A stretch of DNA of 64,000 nucleotides, taken from Vulcaniibacterium tengchongense. Its GTDB lineage: Bacteria; Pseudomonadota; Gammaproteobacteria; Xanthomonadales; Xanthomonadaceae. The notes beneath the pieces were generated by a model that was not told the origin of the DNA, searched no databases, and worked only from the letters and a program-made list of their open reading frames with translations. The stretch's first letter is position 1. Every line of letters begins with the position of its first letter. This document shows positions 19,156 to 27,873 of this stretch, one piece after another. Position numbers and translations under genes: made by a program. Location of the stretch: assembly GCF_003814555.1 (NCBI RefSeq), contig NZ_RKQN01000001.1, positions 186,001 through 250,000 of the forward strand, read 5' to 3'.

Positions 19156-20190
19156 TCAGCCGATGCGGACGCGGTCGGCGCCGGAGGCCTGGACCACCTG
19201 GCCGATCGGCCGATGCGGAAGGCCCAGGCGGTCGAGGTCGGCCGCGACCGCGGCGACGTCGCCCGGCGCCACCACCAGCACGAAGCCGATGCCGCAATTG
19301 AAGGTGCGCCACATCTCCTCGCGCGGCACCGCGCCCTCGCGCTGCAGCCAGTCGAACACCGGCGGCAGCACGATCGCGGAGGCCTCGATGTCCAGGCCCA
19401 GGCCTTCCGGGATCACCCGGACGATGTTCTCGGTCAGGCCGCCGCCGGTGATGTGCGCCATCGCGTGCAGGTCGTGCCTGGCCAGCAGTTCCAGCACCGG
19501 CTTCACGTACAGCCGGGTGGGCTCCATCAGCGCGTCGACCAGGCGCACGCCGCCGAGGTCGAGCTCGGCCGGGCGCCCGGCGCGCTCGTAGATCTTGCGC
19601 ACCAGCGAATAGCCGTTCGAGTGCGGCCCGCTGGACGCCAGGCCGACCAGCACGTCGCCGGCGCGCACCTTGCCGCCGTCGAGCAGCCTGGACTTCTCCA
19701 CCGCGGCGACGCAGAAGCCGGCCAGGTCGTACTCGCCGGGCGGGTACATGTCCGGCATCTCGGCGGTCTCGCCGCCGATCAAGGCGCAGCCGGACAGCTC
19801 GCAGCCCTTGGCGATGCCGCCGACCACCGCGACCGTGGTGTCGACGTCGAGCTTGCCGGTGGCGAAGTAGTCGAGGAAGAACAGCGGCTCGGCGCCCTGC
19901 ACCAGCACGTCGTTCACGCACATCGCGACGAGGTCGATGCCGATGGTGTCGTGGCGGTTCAGCTGCTGCGCCAGCTTGAGCTTGGTGCCCACGCCGTCGG
20001 TGCCGGACACCAGCACCGGCTCGCGGTACTTGCCCGACAGATCGAACAGCGCGCCGAAGCCGCCCAGGCCGCCCATCACCTCCGGCCGGAAGCTGCGGCG
20101 GACCAGCGGCTTGATGCGTTCGACGACCTCGTTGCCCGCGTCGATGTCGACGCCGGCATCGCGGTAGGTGAGGGGAGTGGGCTGGGTCAC
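19156..20190 (-). CDS. purM: Phosphoribosylformylglycinamidine cyclo-ligase
   Basis: A 344-residue AIR synthetase that closes the imidazole ring with ATP during purine synthesis. The glycine-rich [16 protein letters not shown] loop, [23 protein letters not shown] and [16 protein letters not shown] are family signatures. It is full length. It heads a purM-purN-DUF3108-DUF3108 unit. An ATTTTA (TAAAAT on the minus strand) at 20227-20232 might be its -10, but no -35 is evident. Confidence 0.96.
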   Translation of the reverse strand: MTQPTPLTYRDAGVDIDAGNEVVERIKPLVRRSFRPEVMGGLGGFGALFDLSGKYREPVLVSGTDGVGTKLKLAQQLNRHDTIGIDLVAMCVNDVLVQGAEPLFFLDYFATGKLDVDTTVAVVGGIAKGCELSGCALIGGETAEMPDMYPPGEYDLAGFCVAAVEKSRLLDGGKVRAGDVLVGLASSGPHSNGYSLVRKIYERAGRPAELDLGGVRLVDALMEPTRLYVKPVLELLARHDLHAMAHITGGGLTENIVRVIPEGLGLDIEASAIVLPPVFDWLQREGAVPREEMWRTFNCGIGFVLVVAPGDVAAVAADLDRLGLPHRPIGQVVQASGADRVRIG

Positions 20191-20273
20191 GGCGGCCTCG
20201 GCGGTCGCGAAAAGGCAAGGCCGGCGATTTTATCAGCCGCGTGGCCCCGGCCGCGCCGGCGGGCGGATGCGGC

Positions 20274-21065
20274 TCAGGCGTCTTCGTCCGGATGCGCCTT
20301 CCAGTAGCCGGTGGCGCGCAGCCAGTCCTTGGGCACGCCGCGCTCCTCGGCGAGGAACCGGCGCATCGCGCGGGCGCGGCGCGATTCGGCGGCGATCCAG
20401 TAGAACGCGTCGCCCGGGGGCGCGGGCAGCGCGCGCAGCGCCTGCTCCAGCAGCCCCGGCGCGGCCGGGTCGCGGCCGTCGCGCGCCAGCCAGGTCACCT
20501 CGACCCGGGCGGCGGAGGCCAGCGGCTGGCGGTCGGCCTCCCCGGGGATCTCGACGAGCGCCCACGCCCGCGCCCGCGGCGGCAGCTCCTCCAGCCAGCG
20601 GCCGATCGCCGGCAGCGCGGTCTCGTCGCCGGCCAGCACGTAGCCGTCGAAGTCGTCGGCCACCACGAACGAACCGCGCGGCCCGCCCAGCGCCAGGCGC
20701 TGGCCCGGTGTGGCGGCGGCGGCCCAGTTCGCGGCCGGGCCTTCGCCGTGCAGCACGAAGTCGATCGCCAGCTCGTTGCGCGCCGGGTCGTAGCGGCGCG
20801 GGGTGTAGTCGCGCAGCGGCGAGGGCTCGCGGCCGGGCGGGAACACCGGCCCCTGCGGCCCCGGGGTCGGCGCCACCAGCTCGCCTTCGCGGTTGGGGAA
20901 ACACAGCTTGACGTGGTCGTCCGGCGCGGCGCTGAGGAAGCCGCGCAGCTCTTCGCCGCCGAACACCACCCGCCGCATGTGCGGCGTGAGCGGTTCGACG
21001 CGCAGCACCTCGACGGTGCGGAAGACGACGGGATGGCGCAGCACGCGGTGGGCATGCGTGTTCAT
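20274..21065 (-). CDS. Siderophore-interacting flavoprotein (YqjH-like ferric reductase)
   Basis: A 263-residue protein of the SIP family, which reduces ferric-siderophore complexes in the cytoplasm with NAD(P)H and FAD. The FAD domain has LTPHMRRVVFGGEEL and the flavin-binding PLRDYTPRRYD, and the C-terminal half has GYVLAGDETALPAIGRWLEEL and the closing RATGYWKAHPDEDA, both conserved in the family. I chose MNTHAHRVLRHP, as the upstream extension is low complexity. The gene lies 190 bp downstream of the padR-type regulator and is transcribed in the same direction, so the two probably form a unit. Confidence 0.88.
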   Translation of the reverse strand: MNTHAHRVLRHPVVFRTVEVLRVEPLTPHMRRVVFGGEELRGFLSAAPDDHVKLCFPNREGELVAPTPGPQGPVFPPGREPSPLRDYTPRRYDPARNELAIDFVLHGEGPAANWAAAATPGQRLALGGPRGSFVVADDFDGYVLAGDETALPAIGRWLEELPPRARAWALVEIPGEADRQPLASAARVEVTWLARDGRDPAAPGLLEQALRALPAPPGDAFYWIAAESRRARAMRRFLAEERGVPKDWLRATGYWKAHPDEDA

Positions 21066-21255
21066 GGGAGACTCCAGTGGCGGCGGCCGCGTCGGGCGGC
21101 CGCCGCGGGACGGCCGGCGCGGAGCCGACGGCGGCGGGCGCGTCCGTCGGCGCGCGCCGGATAGGGCGCGGGAGGGTTCGAAAGGCGGCGGGTCGGCCCG
21201 GCCCGGCGCGGCGGCCGGCGGCACGCCGCAGGTGCGGTGCGTGCCGTGCCGCGGC

Positions 21256-21897
21256 TCACCCGTCGCGGCGGCCGCCGGCGATCTCGGCGGCGGCGCGCTC
21301 CAGGATCGCCGCCACGCGTTGCGCCTCGCCCTTGCTCCAGTCGGCGGAACGCATCAGCAGGGCATGCTTGAGCGCGTGCATGGCCTTGCGCACCGTCGGC
21401 GGCGCCGATCGCTTCGCCGCCAGCCGCGCGCTGTGCTCGGCGCGCGCGGTGGCCGCTTCCACCGCCGGGCGGTTCTCGTCGAGAAAGGCGCGGCCCGCGT
21501 CGGTGATGGCGTACAGCTTGCGGCCGCCCGCCTCGGCCTGCGCCTGCGCGTAACCCAGCTCCTCGAGCATCGTCAGGGTCGGGTAGATCGCGCCCGGACT
21601 GGGCGAATAGTGGCCATGGAACATGTCCTCGATGATCCGGATCAGCTCGTAGCCGTGGCGCGGCTGCTGCTCGATCAGCGCCAGCAGCAGCAGCTTGAGG
21701 TCGCCGTGGCCGAGCATCCGGCCGCCGCCGGGGCGGCCGCCGCCGCGCAGGCCCTCCCAGTCGGCGAACACGTCGCCGCCGTGCCGGTCGAAGGGGCCGC
21801 GGCCCGCGGCGTGGAACTCGGGCCCGCCGAACGAAGGGTGCCAGGCGGCGCGGCGGGCGTGGCGCAGGGCGCGGAGCAAGGCATGGTATCCGTGCAT
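21256..21897 (-). CDS. PadR-family repressor, YqjI-like, with His-bearing N-terminus
   Basis: A 213-residue transcriptional regulator. Residues about 60-140 are a PadR winged helix: GHGDLKLLLLALIEQQPRHGYEL, then YSPSPGAIYPTLTMLEELGY, which reads very like E. coli YqjI, the nickel-responsive repressor of yqjH. The N-terminal 60 residues are Gly/Arg-rich with about seven His (positions 2, 5, 13, 20, 29, 39, 64) and no Cys, a possible metal site. The C-terminal helix is a dimerisation region. Two TTCGATATATCGAA-type palindromes lie immediately upstream (21902-21937), supporting autorepression. The neighbour is a SIP reductase, as in YqjI/YqjH. The metal it senses is not shown by the sequence. 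Confidence 0.85.
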   Translation of the reverse strand: MHGYHALLRALRHARRAAWHPSFGGPEFHAAGRGPFDRHGGDVFADWEGLRGGGRPGGGRMLGHGDLKLLLLALIEQQPRHGYELIRIIEDMFHGHYSPSPGAIYPTLTMLEELGYAQAQAEAGGRKLYAITDAGRAFLDENRPAVEAATARAEHSARLAAKRSAPPTVRKAMHALKHALLMRSADWSKGEAQRVAAILERAAAEIAGGRRDG

Positions 21898-21901
21898 GGT
21901 C

Positions 21902-21915
21902 TTCGATATATCGAA
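21902..21915. promoter_or_regulatory. Operator 1 of the PadR regulator (perfect 14-bp palindrome)
   Basis: TTCGATATATCGAA is a perfect palindrome 5 bp upstream of the padR start codon, so it would lie in the 5' leader. Its core CGATATATCG recurs 24 bp away. It is AT-rich in an otherwise very GC-rich region. The layout suits a dimeric PadR repressor blocking its own promoter. Confidence 0.75.
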
Positions 21916-21927
21916 TTGGGATGGTTA

Positions 21928-21937
21928 CGATATATCG
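21928..21937. promoter_or_regulatory. Operator 2 of the PadR regulator (palindromic core)
   Basis: The CGATATATCG core is repeated, with flanks (TA...AA) differing from operator 1 by one base in the 14 bp. The two centres are 24 bp apart, close to two helical turns, so cooperative binding on one face is possible. A TTGTTT on the minus strand just upstream could be a -35 placing the -10 inside this site. Confidence 0.65.
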
Positions 21938-22117
21938 AAGTTATGTCGAAAACAAGGGTGGGCGATCCGGCGCGCGGCGGCGCGTGCGCGGCATCGCCCT
22001 GGCGGCGGCTCGCGGGCGCCGCAGCGACGCGGCCGCGGTGGCGCGGCGAGCGCCGCGAATGGACGCGCCGTCGCCCGTACGGCACCATTTCGGTTCATTG
22101 CGCACCGAAGGACGGCG

Positions 22118-23206
22118 ATGGTTCGGGCAATCCGCACGAGAATCCGGGCTTGGGGCCTGCTGGCCCTGCTGCTGGCGGCGAGCTTCGCCGTCCAGGCCCA
22201 GCGCGTCGAAGGCGACCGCGCCCGCGCCGAAGGCGTCTACGCCGCCGAGGTGCCGGTCAACGGCCAGGGCGAGTCCGAACGCAACGGCGCGTTCGCGCGC
22301 GGCCTGGCCCAGGTGCTGAGCAAGCTGTCGGGCGACCGCGCGGTCGCGTCGCGCCCGGGCGTCGGCCAGGAGCTGCGCAAGGCCCGGGACTACGTCGAGC
22401 GCTACGACTATCGCCAGGACGAGGGCGTGTCGGCGACCGGCGCGCCGAGCTTCCGCACCACGCTGGTGGTGCAGTACGAGCAGGAGAAGGTCGACGACCT
22501 GGTCGCCACCCTCGGCATCCCGGTGTGGCCGCAGCCGCGGCCCAAGCCGGTGCTGTGGCTGGCGATCGACGATGGCAGCGGCCCGCGCCTGGTCGGCGTC
22601 GGCCAAGTCAATGCGGCGCGGCCGGTGCTGAACCGTGCCGTCGAGCGCGGCTACAAGCTCGGCCTGCCCGCTGGCAACGCCGCCGAACAGGCGGTGGTCG
22701 GCGCGATCTGGCGCGGCGACAGCGCCGCGGTCGCGCGCGCATCGGCGCGCTACAGCCCGCCGATGCAGCTGATCGGCAAGCTCTACCGCGACGCCAAGGC
22801 GGGCTGGAAGGCGGACTGGATCTTCGTCGACAACGGCAAGGTGCTGTCGAGCTGGTCGCAGACCGGCAGCGACGCGCGCCAGGTGATGGCCACCGGCGCC
22901 GACGGCGCCGCCGACGCGCTGATGAAGCGCTACGCCAAGGCCGCCGCCGCCGGCCCGGCCGGCGTCTACCGCATCGCCTTCACCGGCCTGCGCGGCGGCG
23001 AGGACTACATCCGCCTGGCCGGCTACCTGCAGAAGCTGTCGGTGGTGCGCCGGATCACCCCGGTGCGGGCCACCGCGCAGAACGTGGAGCTGGACCTGGA
23101 CCTGGTCAGCGGCCTGCCCGGCCTGGAGCGGGCGACCCGCGACGACGGCGTGATCGCGCCGCTGGAAGGGCTGGAAGGCCAGCCGCCGGTCTACGTGCTG
23201 CGCTGA
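22118..23206 (+). CDS. DUF2066 exported protein
   Basis: A 362-residue protein with a signal peptide (about 1-27, LLALLLAASFAVQAQ) and a DUF2066 domain beginning VYAAEVPVNGQGESERNGAFARGLAQVLSKLSGD, the most conserved part. Later regions contain VLWLAIDDGSGPRLVG and IRLAGYLQKLSVVRRITPVRA. I chose ATG 22118 because it is followed by the signal peptide. The open frame runs further upstream through the padR region. It is followed at 12 bp by perM and then hda, a conserved gammaproteobacterial group next to purMN. The function is unknown. Confidence 0.85.
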   Translation: MVRAIRTRIRAWGLLALLLAASFAVQAQRVEGDRARAEGVYAAEVPVNGQGESERNGAFARGLAQVLSKLSGDRAVASRPGVGQELRKARDYVERYDYRQDEGVSATGAPSFRTTLVVQYEQEKVDDLVATLGIPVWPQPRPKPVLWLAIDDGSGPRLVGVGQVNAARPVLNRAVERGYKLGLPAGNAAEQAVVGAIWRGDSAAVARASARYSPPMQLIGKLYRDAKAGWKADWIFVDNGKVLSSWSQTGSDARQVMATGADGAADALMKRYAKAAAAGPAGVYRIAFTGLRGGEDYIRLAGYLQKLSVVRRITPVRATAQNVELDLDLVSGLPGLERATRDDGVIAPLEGLEGQPPVYVLR

Positions 23207-23218
23207 GGAACGCACCGG

Positions 23219-24370
23219 ATGCCCTTGCCCTCTTCGTCGGACGAAATCGCGCTGTTCCTGCGGCGCCTGCAATGGGCGGCGCTCGGCCTCGGCGCCTGCT
23301 GGCTGCTGTGGCTGCTGGCGCCGATCCTGACCCCGTTCGTGGTCGCGCTGCTGCTGGGCTGGCTCGGCGACCCGCTGGTCGATCGGCTGGAGCGCCGCGG
23401 CTATTCGCGCAACCTCGCGGTGAGCCTGGTGTTCGCGCTGATGGTGCTGCTTCTGTTGCTGGCGCTGCTGATCCTGGTGCCGCTGATCCAGCGCCAGATC
23501 GCGACCCTGATCGCCTCGCTGCCGCGCTACCGCGACTGGCTGCTGCTGACCGCGCTGCCCTGGGTGGAGGCGCGCACCGGCTACGAGATCAGCGACTGGC
23601 TGGACCTCGAGCACCTGCTGCAGCTGGTGCGCGACAACTGGGACAGCGCCGGCGGCTTCGCCACCACGCTGCTGGGCTACCTGTCGCGCTCCAGCTTCGC
23701 GGTGATCGGCCTGGTCGCGAACATCGCCCTGCTGCCGGTGATCACCTTCTTCTTCCTGCGCGACTGGGACCTGATCGTGGAGCGGGTCGCCGCGCTGATC
23801 CCGCGCGACCACCTCGACACGGTCGGCCGCCTGGCGCGGGAGTCCAGCGACGTGCTCGGCGCATTCCTGCGCGGACAGTTCCTGGTGATGATCGTGCTCG
23901 GCGTGCTGTACGGGCTCGGCCTGTGGGGCGTGGGGCTGGACCTGGGCATCCTGATCGGCCTGATCGCCGGCCTGTTGACCTTCGTGCCGTACCTGGGGCC
24001 AGCCAGCGGCATCGTCCTCGGCGTGATCGCGGCGCTGGTGCAGTACGGCGACTGGCAGCACGTCGCCGGGGTGCTGGTGGTGTTCGGCATCGGCCAGGTG
24101 ATCGAGAGCTACTTCCTGACGCCGAAGCTGGTCGGCGACCGCATCGGCCTGCATCCGGTGGCGGTGATCTTCGCCGTGCTCGCCGGCGGCCAGCTGTTCG
24201 GCTTCCTCGGCATGCTGCTGGCGTTGCCGGTGGCGGCGGTGGCCAACGTGCTGCTGCGCTACGCGCAGGAGCGCTACACCCATAGCCGGCTCTACGTGGG
24301 CGACCATCCCACCATCGAGCTTCCCGGCGGCGCGATCGAGCCCCCGCCCGCGGAGCCGCGCCAGCAGTGA
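23219..24370 (+). CDS. perM: AI-2E family transporter (PerM)
   Basis: A 383-residue inner-membrane protein with about eight hydrophobic segments. Family landmarks are [29 protein letters not shown] near the start, [18 protein letters not shown] and [21 protein letters not shown], and the late [20 protein letters not shown] motif. AI-2E proteins are poorly defined transporters. The name implies autoinducer-2 export, but PerM function is not settled. It is coupled to hda downstream, with a 4 bp overlap (GTGA). Confidence 0.88.
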   Translation: MPLPSSSDEIALFLRRLQWAALGLGACWLLWLLAPILTPFVVALLLGWLGDPLVDRLERRGYSRNLAVSLVFALMVLLLLLALLILVPLIQRQIATLIASLPRYRDWLLLTALPWVEARTGYEISDWLDLEHLLQLVRDNWDSAGGFATTLLGYLSRSSFAVIGLVANIALLPVITFFFLRDWDLIVERVAALIPRDHLDTVGRLARESSDVLGAFLRGQFLVMIVLGVLYGLGLWGVGLDLGILIGLIAGLLTFVPYLGPASGIVLGVIAALVQYGDWQHVAGVLVVFGIGQVIESYFLTPKLVGDRIGLHPVAVIFAVLAGGQLFGFLGMLLALPVAAVANVLLRYAQERYTHSRLYVGDHPTIELPGGAIEPPPAEPRQQ

Positions 24371-25074
24371 GCGTGCCGCAGTTGCCGTTGTCGCTGCGCT
24401 ATCCGCCGGATCAGCGCCTGGATACCTACGTCGCCGCACCGGCGGGCGCGCTGGCGCAGCTGCGCGCGCTGGCGGAGGGCGCAGGGCCCGGCTTCGGCGG
24501 GCTGTACCTGGCCGGGCCGTCCGGGGTCGGCAAGACCCACCTGCTGCTGGCGGCCTGCGCCGCGGCCGAGACCGCGGGCCGGCGCGCCGCCTATCTGCCG
24601 CTGGCGGCGGCGGCCGGCCGCTTGCGCGACGCGCTCGAGGCGCTGGAAGGCAACGACCTGCTGGCGCTGGACGGGCTGGAGGCGGCCGCCGGCGTGCGCG
24701 AAGACGAGGTCGCGCTGTTCGACGCGCACAACCGCGCCCGCGCCGCCGGCGCCAGCCTGGTCTACGCCGCGCGCGACATTCCCGACGCGCTCGGCCTCGG
24801 CCTGGCCGACCTGCGCTCGCGCCTGGGCCAGTGCGCGCGCATCGTCCTGGCGCCGCTCGACGACGACGCCCGGCGCGAGGTGCTGCGCCAGCGCGCGCAG
24901 CGCCGCGGCCTGGTGCTGGAGGACGCCGCGCTGGACTGGCTGCTGCGGCGGGTGGGGCGCGACCTGGGCGGCCTCACCGCGTTGCTCGACCGCCTCGACC
25001 GCGCCTCGCTCGCGGCGCAGCGCCGCGTCACCGTGCCGTTCCTGCGCCAGACCCTGGGCGGCGCGGGCGAGTAG
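24367..25074 (+). CDS. hda: DnaA regulatory inactivator Hda
   Basis: A 235-residue AAA+ protein that works with the beta clamp to stimulate ATP hydrolysis by DnaA, limiting re-initiation. It begins [21 protein letters not shown] with the clamp-binding QLPLSL motif near the N-terminus. It continues with the P-loop [19 protein letters not shown], then [24 protein letters not shown] (Walker B region), and the sensor region [29 protein letters not shown]. The start is a GTG overlapping the perM stop. The remnant region follows in the opposite orientation. Confidence 0.9.
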   Translation: MSVPQLPLSLRYPPDQRLDTYVAAPAGALAQLRALAEGAGPGFGGLYLAGPSGVGKTHLLLAACAAAETAGRRAAYLPLAAAAGRLRDALEALEGNDLLALDGLEAAAGVREDEVALFDAHNRARAAGASLVYAARDIPDALGLGLADLRSRLGQCARIVLAPLDDDARREVLRQRAQRRGLVLEDAALDWLLRRVGRDLGGLTALLDRLDRASLAAQRRVTVPFLRQTLGGAGE

Positions 25075-25079
25075 CGCGC

Positions 25080-25265
25080 TCAGCCCGGAAGGTGGAAGCG
25101 CGCCTCCTGGGTCCGGCCGCCGTAGCCGTAGGCGGCCGCGCGCACGTCCTGCACGTAGATGTAGCTCTCCTCGTGCAGGTCGCCGAGCAGGCGCGCGAAG
25201 CCGTCGAAGGCCTCGCGGATGTACCGCGCCTTCTGCTCCTTGGTGTTGGTCCGCGGCCTGTTGCA
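25080..25265 (-). pseudogene. C-terminal fragment of a 4-oxalocrotonate tautomerase-like protein
   Basis: The frame reads [24 protein letters not shown], then [26 protein letters not shown] to a TGA at 25080. This is the layout of the C-terminal part of small tautomerases, whose opening (Pro1 with the catalytic strand) is missing. The sequence upstream of RTNTKEQK in this frame is basic low-complexity, and the DNA there encodes a macro-domain fragment in another frame. The gene is therefore probably not functional. Confidence 0.5.
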
Positions 25266-25560
25266 GCGAGCGCCGGTAGCACGACGCCCGCCGCTCCGCC
25301 TCCCCGCCGTGGCCGCCGCGCCCAACGGGACCGACGGTGTGGATCACGTGGCGCGCCGATAGCCGCCGGTGAGCTTGGCCTCGCCGGTGGCGCAGCCGCC
25401 GAGCGTGCGGCACGCCTCCAGCAGCCGCGGGCCGGCGGCGCGGTGGATCGCGCCGGCGACGCCGCCGCCGCCGAGCAGCGATGGCTGGGCGGCGTTGACG
25501 ATGGCGTCCACCGCCCGCGTGGTGATGTCGCCCCGCAGGGCGCTCAGCGCGGCCTGCCGC
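25266..25560 (-). pseudogene. Frameshifted and truncated macro-domain (O-acetyl-ADP-ribose deacetylase-like) gene
   Basis: Reading from 25560 leftwards, one frame gives [37 protein letters not shown] and [17 protein letters not shown], then stops at TGA. A different frame resumes [16 protein letters not shown] and CYRRSL. These are consecutive macro-domain segments, so the ORF is broken by a frameshift near 25345-25355. The catalytic-region NAAN motif reads NAAQ, and the C-terminal half is replaced by the tautomerase fragment. No good start codon is visible after the Rieske gene's stop. This is likely a decayed copy. Confidence 0.65.
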
Positions 25561-25569
25561 GCCGGCGGC

Positions 25570-25893
25570 TCACCCGCGGTCGTCGCGGGTCCAGACGCCG
25601 GTCTCGTCGACCTTGACCGGGAACTTGACCACGGGCTCGTAGGCCGGCGCGCACAGCGGGCGCCCGTCGCGGACGTCGAACTTGGCGCCGTGCAGCACGC
25701 ACTCGATCGTCGCCGCCTCGGCGTCGAAGGCGCCGGCCGAGAGTTCGAAGTCCTCGTGCGAGCACTTGTCCTCCAGCGCGTAGTAGTCGCCGTCGTAGTT
25801 CAGCACCAGGATCGGCGTGTCGCCGTCCCAGGCCACGGTGGATTCGCCGGGCAGCAACTGCGAGGTGGCGCAGACGAAGACCCAGTCGCCCAT
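25570..25893 (-). CDS. Rieske [2Fe-2S] ferredoxin of the SUF locus
   Basis: A 107-residue soluble Rieske protein. The two cluster motifs are CSH in [15 protein letters not shown] and CVLH in [14 protein letters not shown], giving two Cys and two His. The rest is the usual beta-sandwich ([20 protein letters not shown]). Such ferredoxins usually feed electrons to aromatic dioxygenases, but no oxygenase is nearby. Here it is last in the suf-direction group after the GNAT gene with a 100 bp gap. A role in supplying electrons for cluster assembly or repair is only inferred. Confidence 0.9.
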   Translation of the reverse strand: MGDWVFVCATSQLLPGESTVAWDGDTPILVLNYDGDYYALEDKCSHEDFELSAGAFDAEAATIECVLHGAKFDVRDGRPLCAPAYEPVVKFPVKVDETGVWTRDDRG

Positions 25894-25993
25894 GTCGGAT
25901 GCTCCTGAAGAGGATCGAGCGGAGAGGAACGGAAAACGAGCGAAGCCGTTCTCCGGGTTGCGCCGTGCGCTGCCTTCGTCGGCTCCCGGGGAC

Positions 25994-26539
25994 TCAGAAC
26001 CGCTTCTCCAGCACTTCGAAGCGCAGGTCGTCGCGCTTGGGCAGGCCGAAGCGCGTGTCGCCGTAGGGGAACGGCTTCTTGATGCCGGTGCGGCGGTAGC
26101 CGCGGCGCTCGTAGAACGCGATCAGCTCCTCGCGCACGTCGATCACGGTCATGCGCATCGCCTGCAGGTTCCAGGCCTCGCGCGCCAGGCGTTCGGCCTC
26201 GGCGAGGACCTGCTTGCCGACGCCGCCGCCCTGGCGGTCCGGCCGCACCGAGAACATGCCGAAGTAGCCGGCGCCGTCCTCCACCGCGACGTGGGCGCAG
26301 GCCAGCAGCTCGGGCGCGCCGGCGCCGTCGGCGGCCTCGGCGAGCAGGATCACGCTGTGCGGCCGGGCGAGGCAGGCGGCGATGTCGTCCGGCCCGGTGC
26401 GGCGGCCGTCGAGCAGATCGGCCTCGGTGGTCCAACCGGCGCGGCTGGCCTCGCCGCGGTAGGCCGATTCGACCAGCGCGACCAGGGCGTCGGTGTCGGC
26501 GGGGGTGGCGTGGCGGAAGCGCAGGGACGGGGCGGTCAT
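25994..26539 (-). CDS. GNAT-family N-acetyltransferase
   Basis: A 181-residue cytosolic acetyltransferase-like protein. It begins LRFRHATPADTDALVALVESAYRGEASRAGW and contains the acetyl-CoA-binding stretch FGMFSVRPDRQGGGVGKQVLAEAERLA, a typical Q/RxxGxG/A loop, then the C-terminal FYERRGYRRTGIKKPFPYGD. I chose MTAPSLRFR because the upstream open frame is low complexity. The substrate is unknown. It lies 95 bp after sufS in the same direction. Confidence 0.85.
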   Translation of the reverse strand: MTAPSLRFRHATPADTDALVALVESAYRGEASRAGWTTEADLLDGRRTGPDDIAACLARPHSVILLAEAADGAGAPELLACAHVAVEDGAGYFGMFSVRPDRQGGGVGKQVLAEAERLAREAWNLQAMRMTVIDVREELIAFYERRGYRRTGIKKPFPYGDTRFGLPKRDDLRFEVLEKRF

Positions 26540-26634
26540 GGAAGCGACGGGCCGGAAGCGGGGAATGGCGAGCGGGGCGGGCAGGGGCGGAAGCCGGAGT
26601 GCGGATTCTGCGCTTTTCCCCGCCCGCTTCTCCA

Positions 26635-27873
26635 TCAGGCCAGCAGGCGGCGCACCTTGCGCAGCGCCGCCACGAAGGCGTCGATCTCCTCGTGCGTGTT
26701 GTAGAACGCCAGCGAGGCGCGGCAGGTGGCGGGCACGCCGAAGTGCTGCATCAGCGGGTGCGCGCAATGGTGGCCGGAGCGGATCGCCACGCCCTCGAGG
26801 TCGAGCAGGGTGGCCAGGTCGTGCGCATGCGCGCCCTCGACCAGGAAGCTGACCACCGCCGCCTTCTCACGCGGCGCGCCGAACACGCGCACGCCCTCGA
26901 CCGCGGCCAGGGCCTCGTTGAAGTGCGCCAGCAGCTCGCGCTCGCGCGCCTCGACGTGGGCCATGCCGAGCGCCGAGAGATAGTCGACCGCGGCGCCGAG
27001 GCCGACGAAGCCGGCGATGTTCGGCGTGCCGGCCTCGAACTTGTGCGGCGGCTCGTTGTAGACGGTGCCCTCGAAGCGCACCTCCTTGATCATCTCGCCG
27101 CCGCCGAGGAACGGCGGCATGGCCGCCAGGTGCTCGCGCCGGGCCCACAGCGCGCCGGTGCCGGTGGGCCCGCACATCTTGTGGCCGGTGATCGCGTAGA
27201 AGTCGCAGCCGATCGCGGCCACGTCGAGCGCGCGATGCGGCGCCGCCTGCGAGCCGTCCACCACTGTGACGATGCCGCGCCGGCGCGCCTCGCGGCAGAT
27301 CTCGCGCACCGGGTTGACGGTGCCGAGCACGTTCGACACGTGCGCGACCGCGAGCAGCCTCACCTCGGGGGTGAGCAGCGCGTACAGGCGCTCCAGGTCG
27401 AGGTCGCCGCGCTCGTCCAGCTCGGCGACCTTGAGCGTCGCGCCGGTGCGCTCGGCGACCAGCTGCCAGGGCACGATGTTGGCGTGGTGCTCCATCCGGC
27501 TGACCACGATCGCGTCGCCGGGCCGCAGCCGCGGCAGCGCCCACGAATAGGCGACCAGGTTCAGCGCGAAGGTGGTGCCGCTGCACAGCACCAGTTCGTC
27601 GGCGCGCACGTTGAGGAAGCGCGCGAGCTTGGCCCGCGCGGCCTCGTAGGCCTCGGTGGCCTCGGTGCCGAGGGCGTGCACCGCGCGGCTGACGTTGGCG
27701 TTGTGGCGGCGGTAGAAGTCGTCGACCGCTTCGATCACGGCCTCGGGTTTCTGCCCGGTGTTGGCGGAGTCGAAGTAGACCAGCGGCTTGCCGTGGACCT
27801 CGCGGGTCAGCAGCGGGAAGTCGGCGCGGACCCGCGCCCAGTCGACGGCGGTGGCGTCGGTGACGGCGTTCAT
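26635..27873 (-). CDS. sufS: Cysteine desulfurase SufS
   Basis: A 412-residue PLP enzyme that takes sulfur from cysteine as a persulfide for Fe-S cluster assembly. Motifs include VYFDSANTGQKPEAVI, RMEHHANIVPWQ, the PLP Schiff-base region FYAITGHKMCGPTGTGALW with the Lys, and the catalytic cysteine loop AIRSGHHCAHPLMQHFGV. I chose MNAVTDATAVDWARVR because its ATG overlaps the sufD stop by 4 bp (ATGA), so translation is coupled. The sulfur-accepting SufE or SufU is not next to it in this window. Confidence 0.96.
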   Translation of the reverse strand: MNAVTDATAVDWARVRADFPLLTREVHGKPLVYFDSANTGQKPEAVIEAVDDFYRRHNANVSRAVHALGTEATEAYEAARAKLARFLNVRADELVLCSGTTFALNLVAYSWALPRLRPGDAIVVSRMEHHANIVPWQLVAERTGATLKVAELDERGDLDLERLYALLTPEVRLLAVAHVSNVLGTVNPVREICREARRRGIVTVVDGSQAAPHRALDVAAIGCDFYAITGHKMCGPTGTGALWARREHLAAMPPFLGGGEMIKEVRFEGTVYNEPPHKFEAGTPNIAGFVGLGAAVDYLSALGMAHVEARERELLAHFNEALAAVEGVRVFGAPREKAAVVSFLVEGAHAHDLATLLDLEGVAIRSGHHCAHPLMQHFGVPATCRASLAFYNTHEEIDAFVAALRKVRRLLA

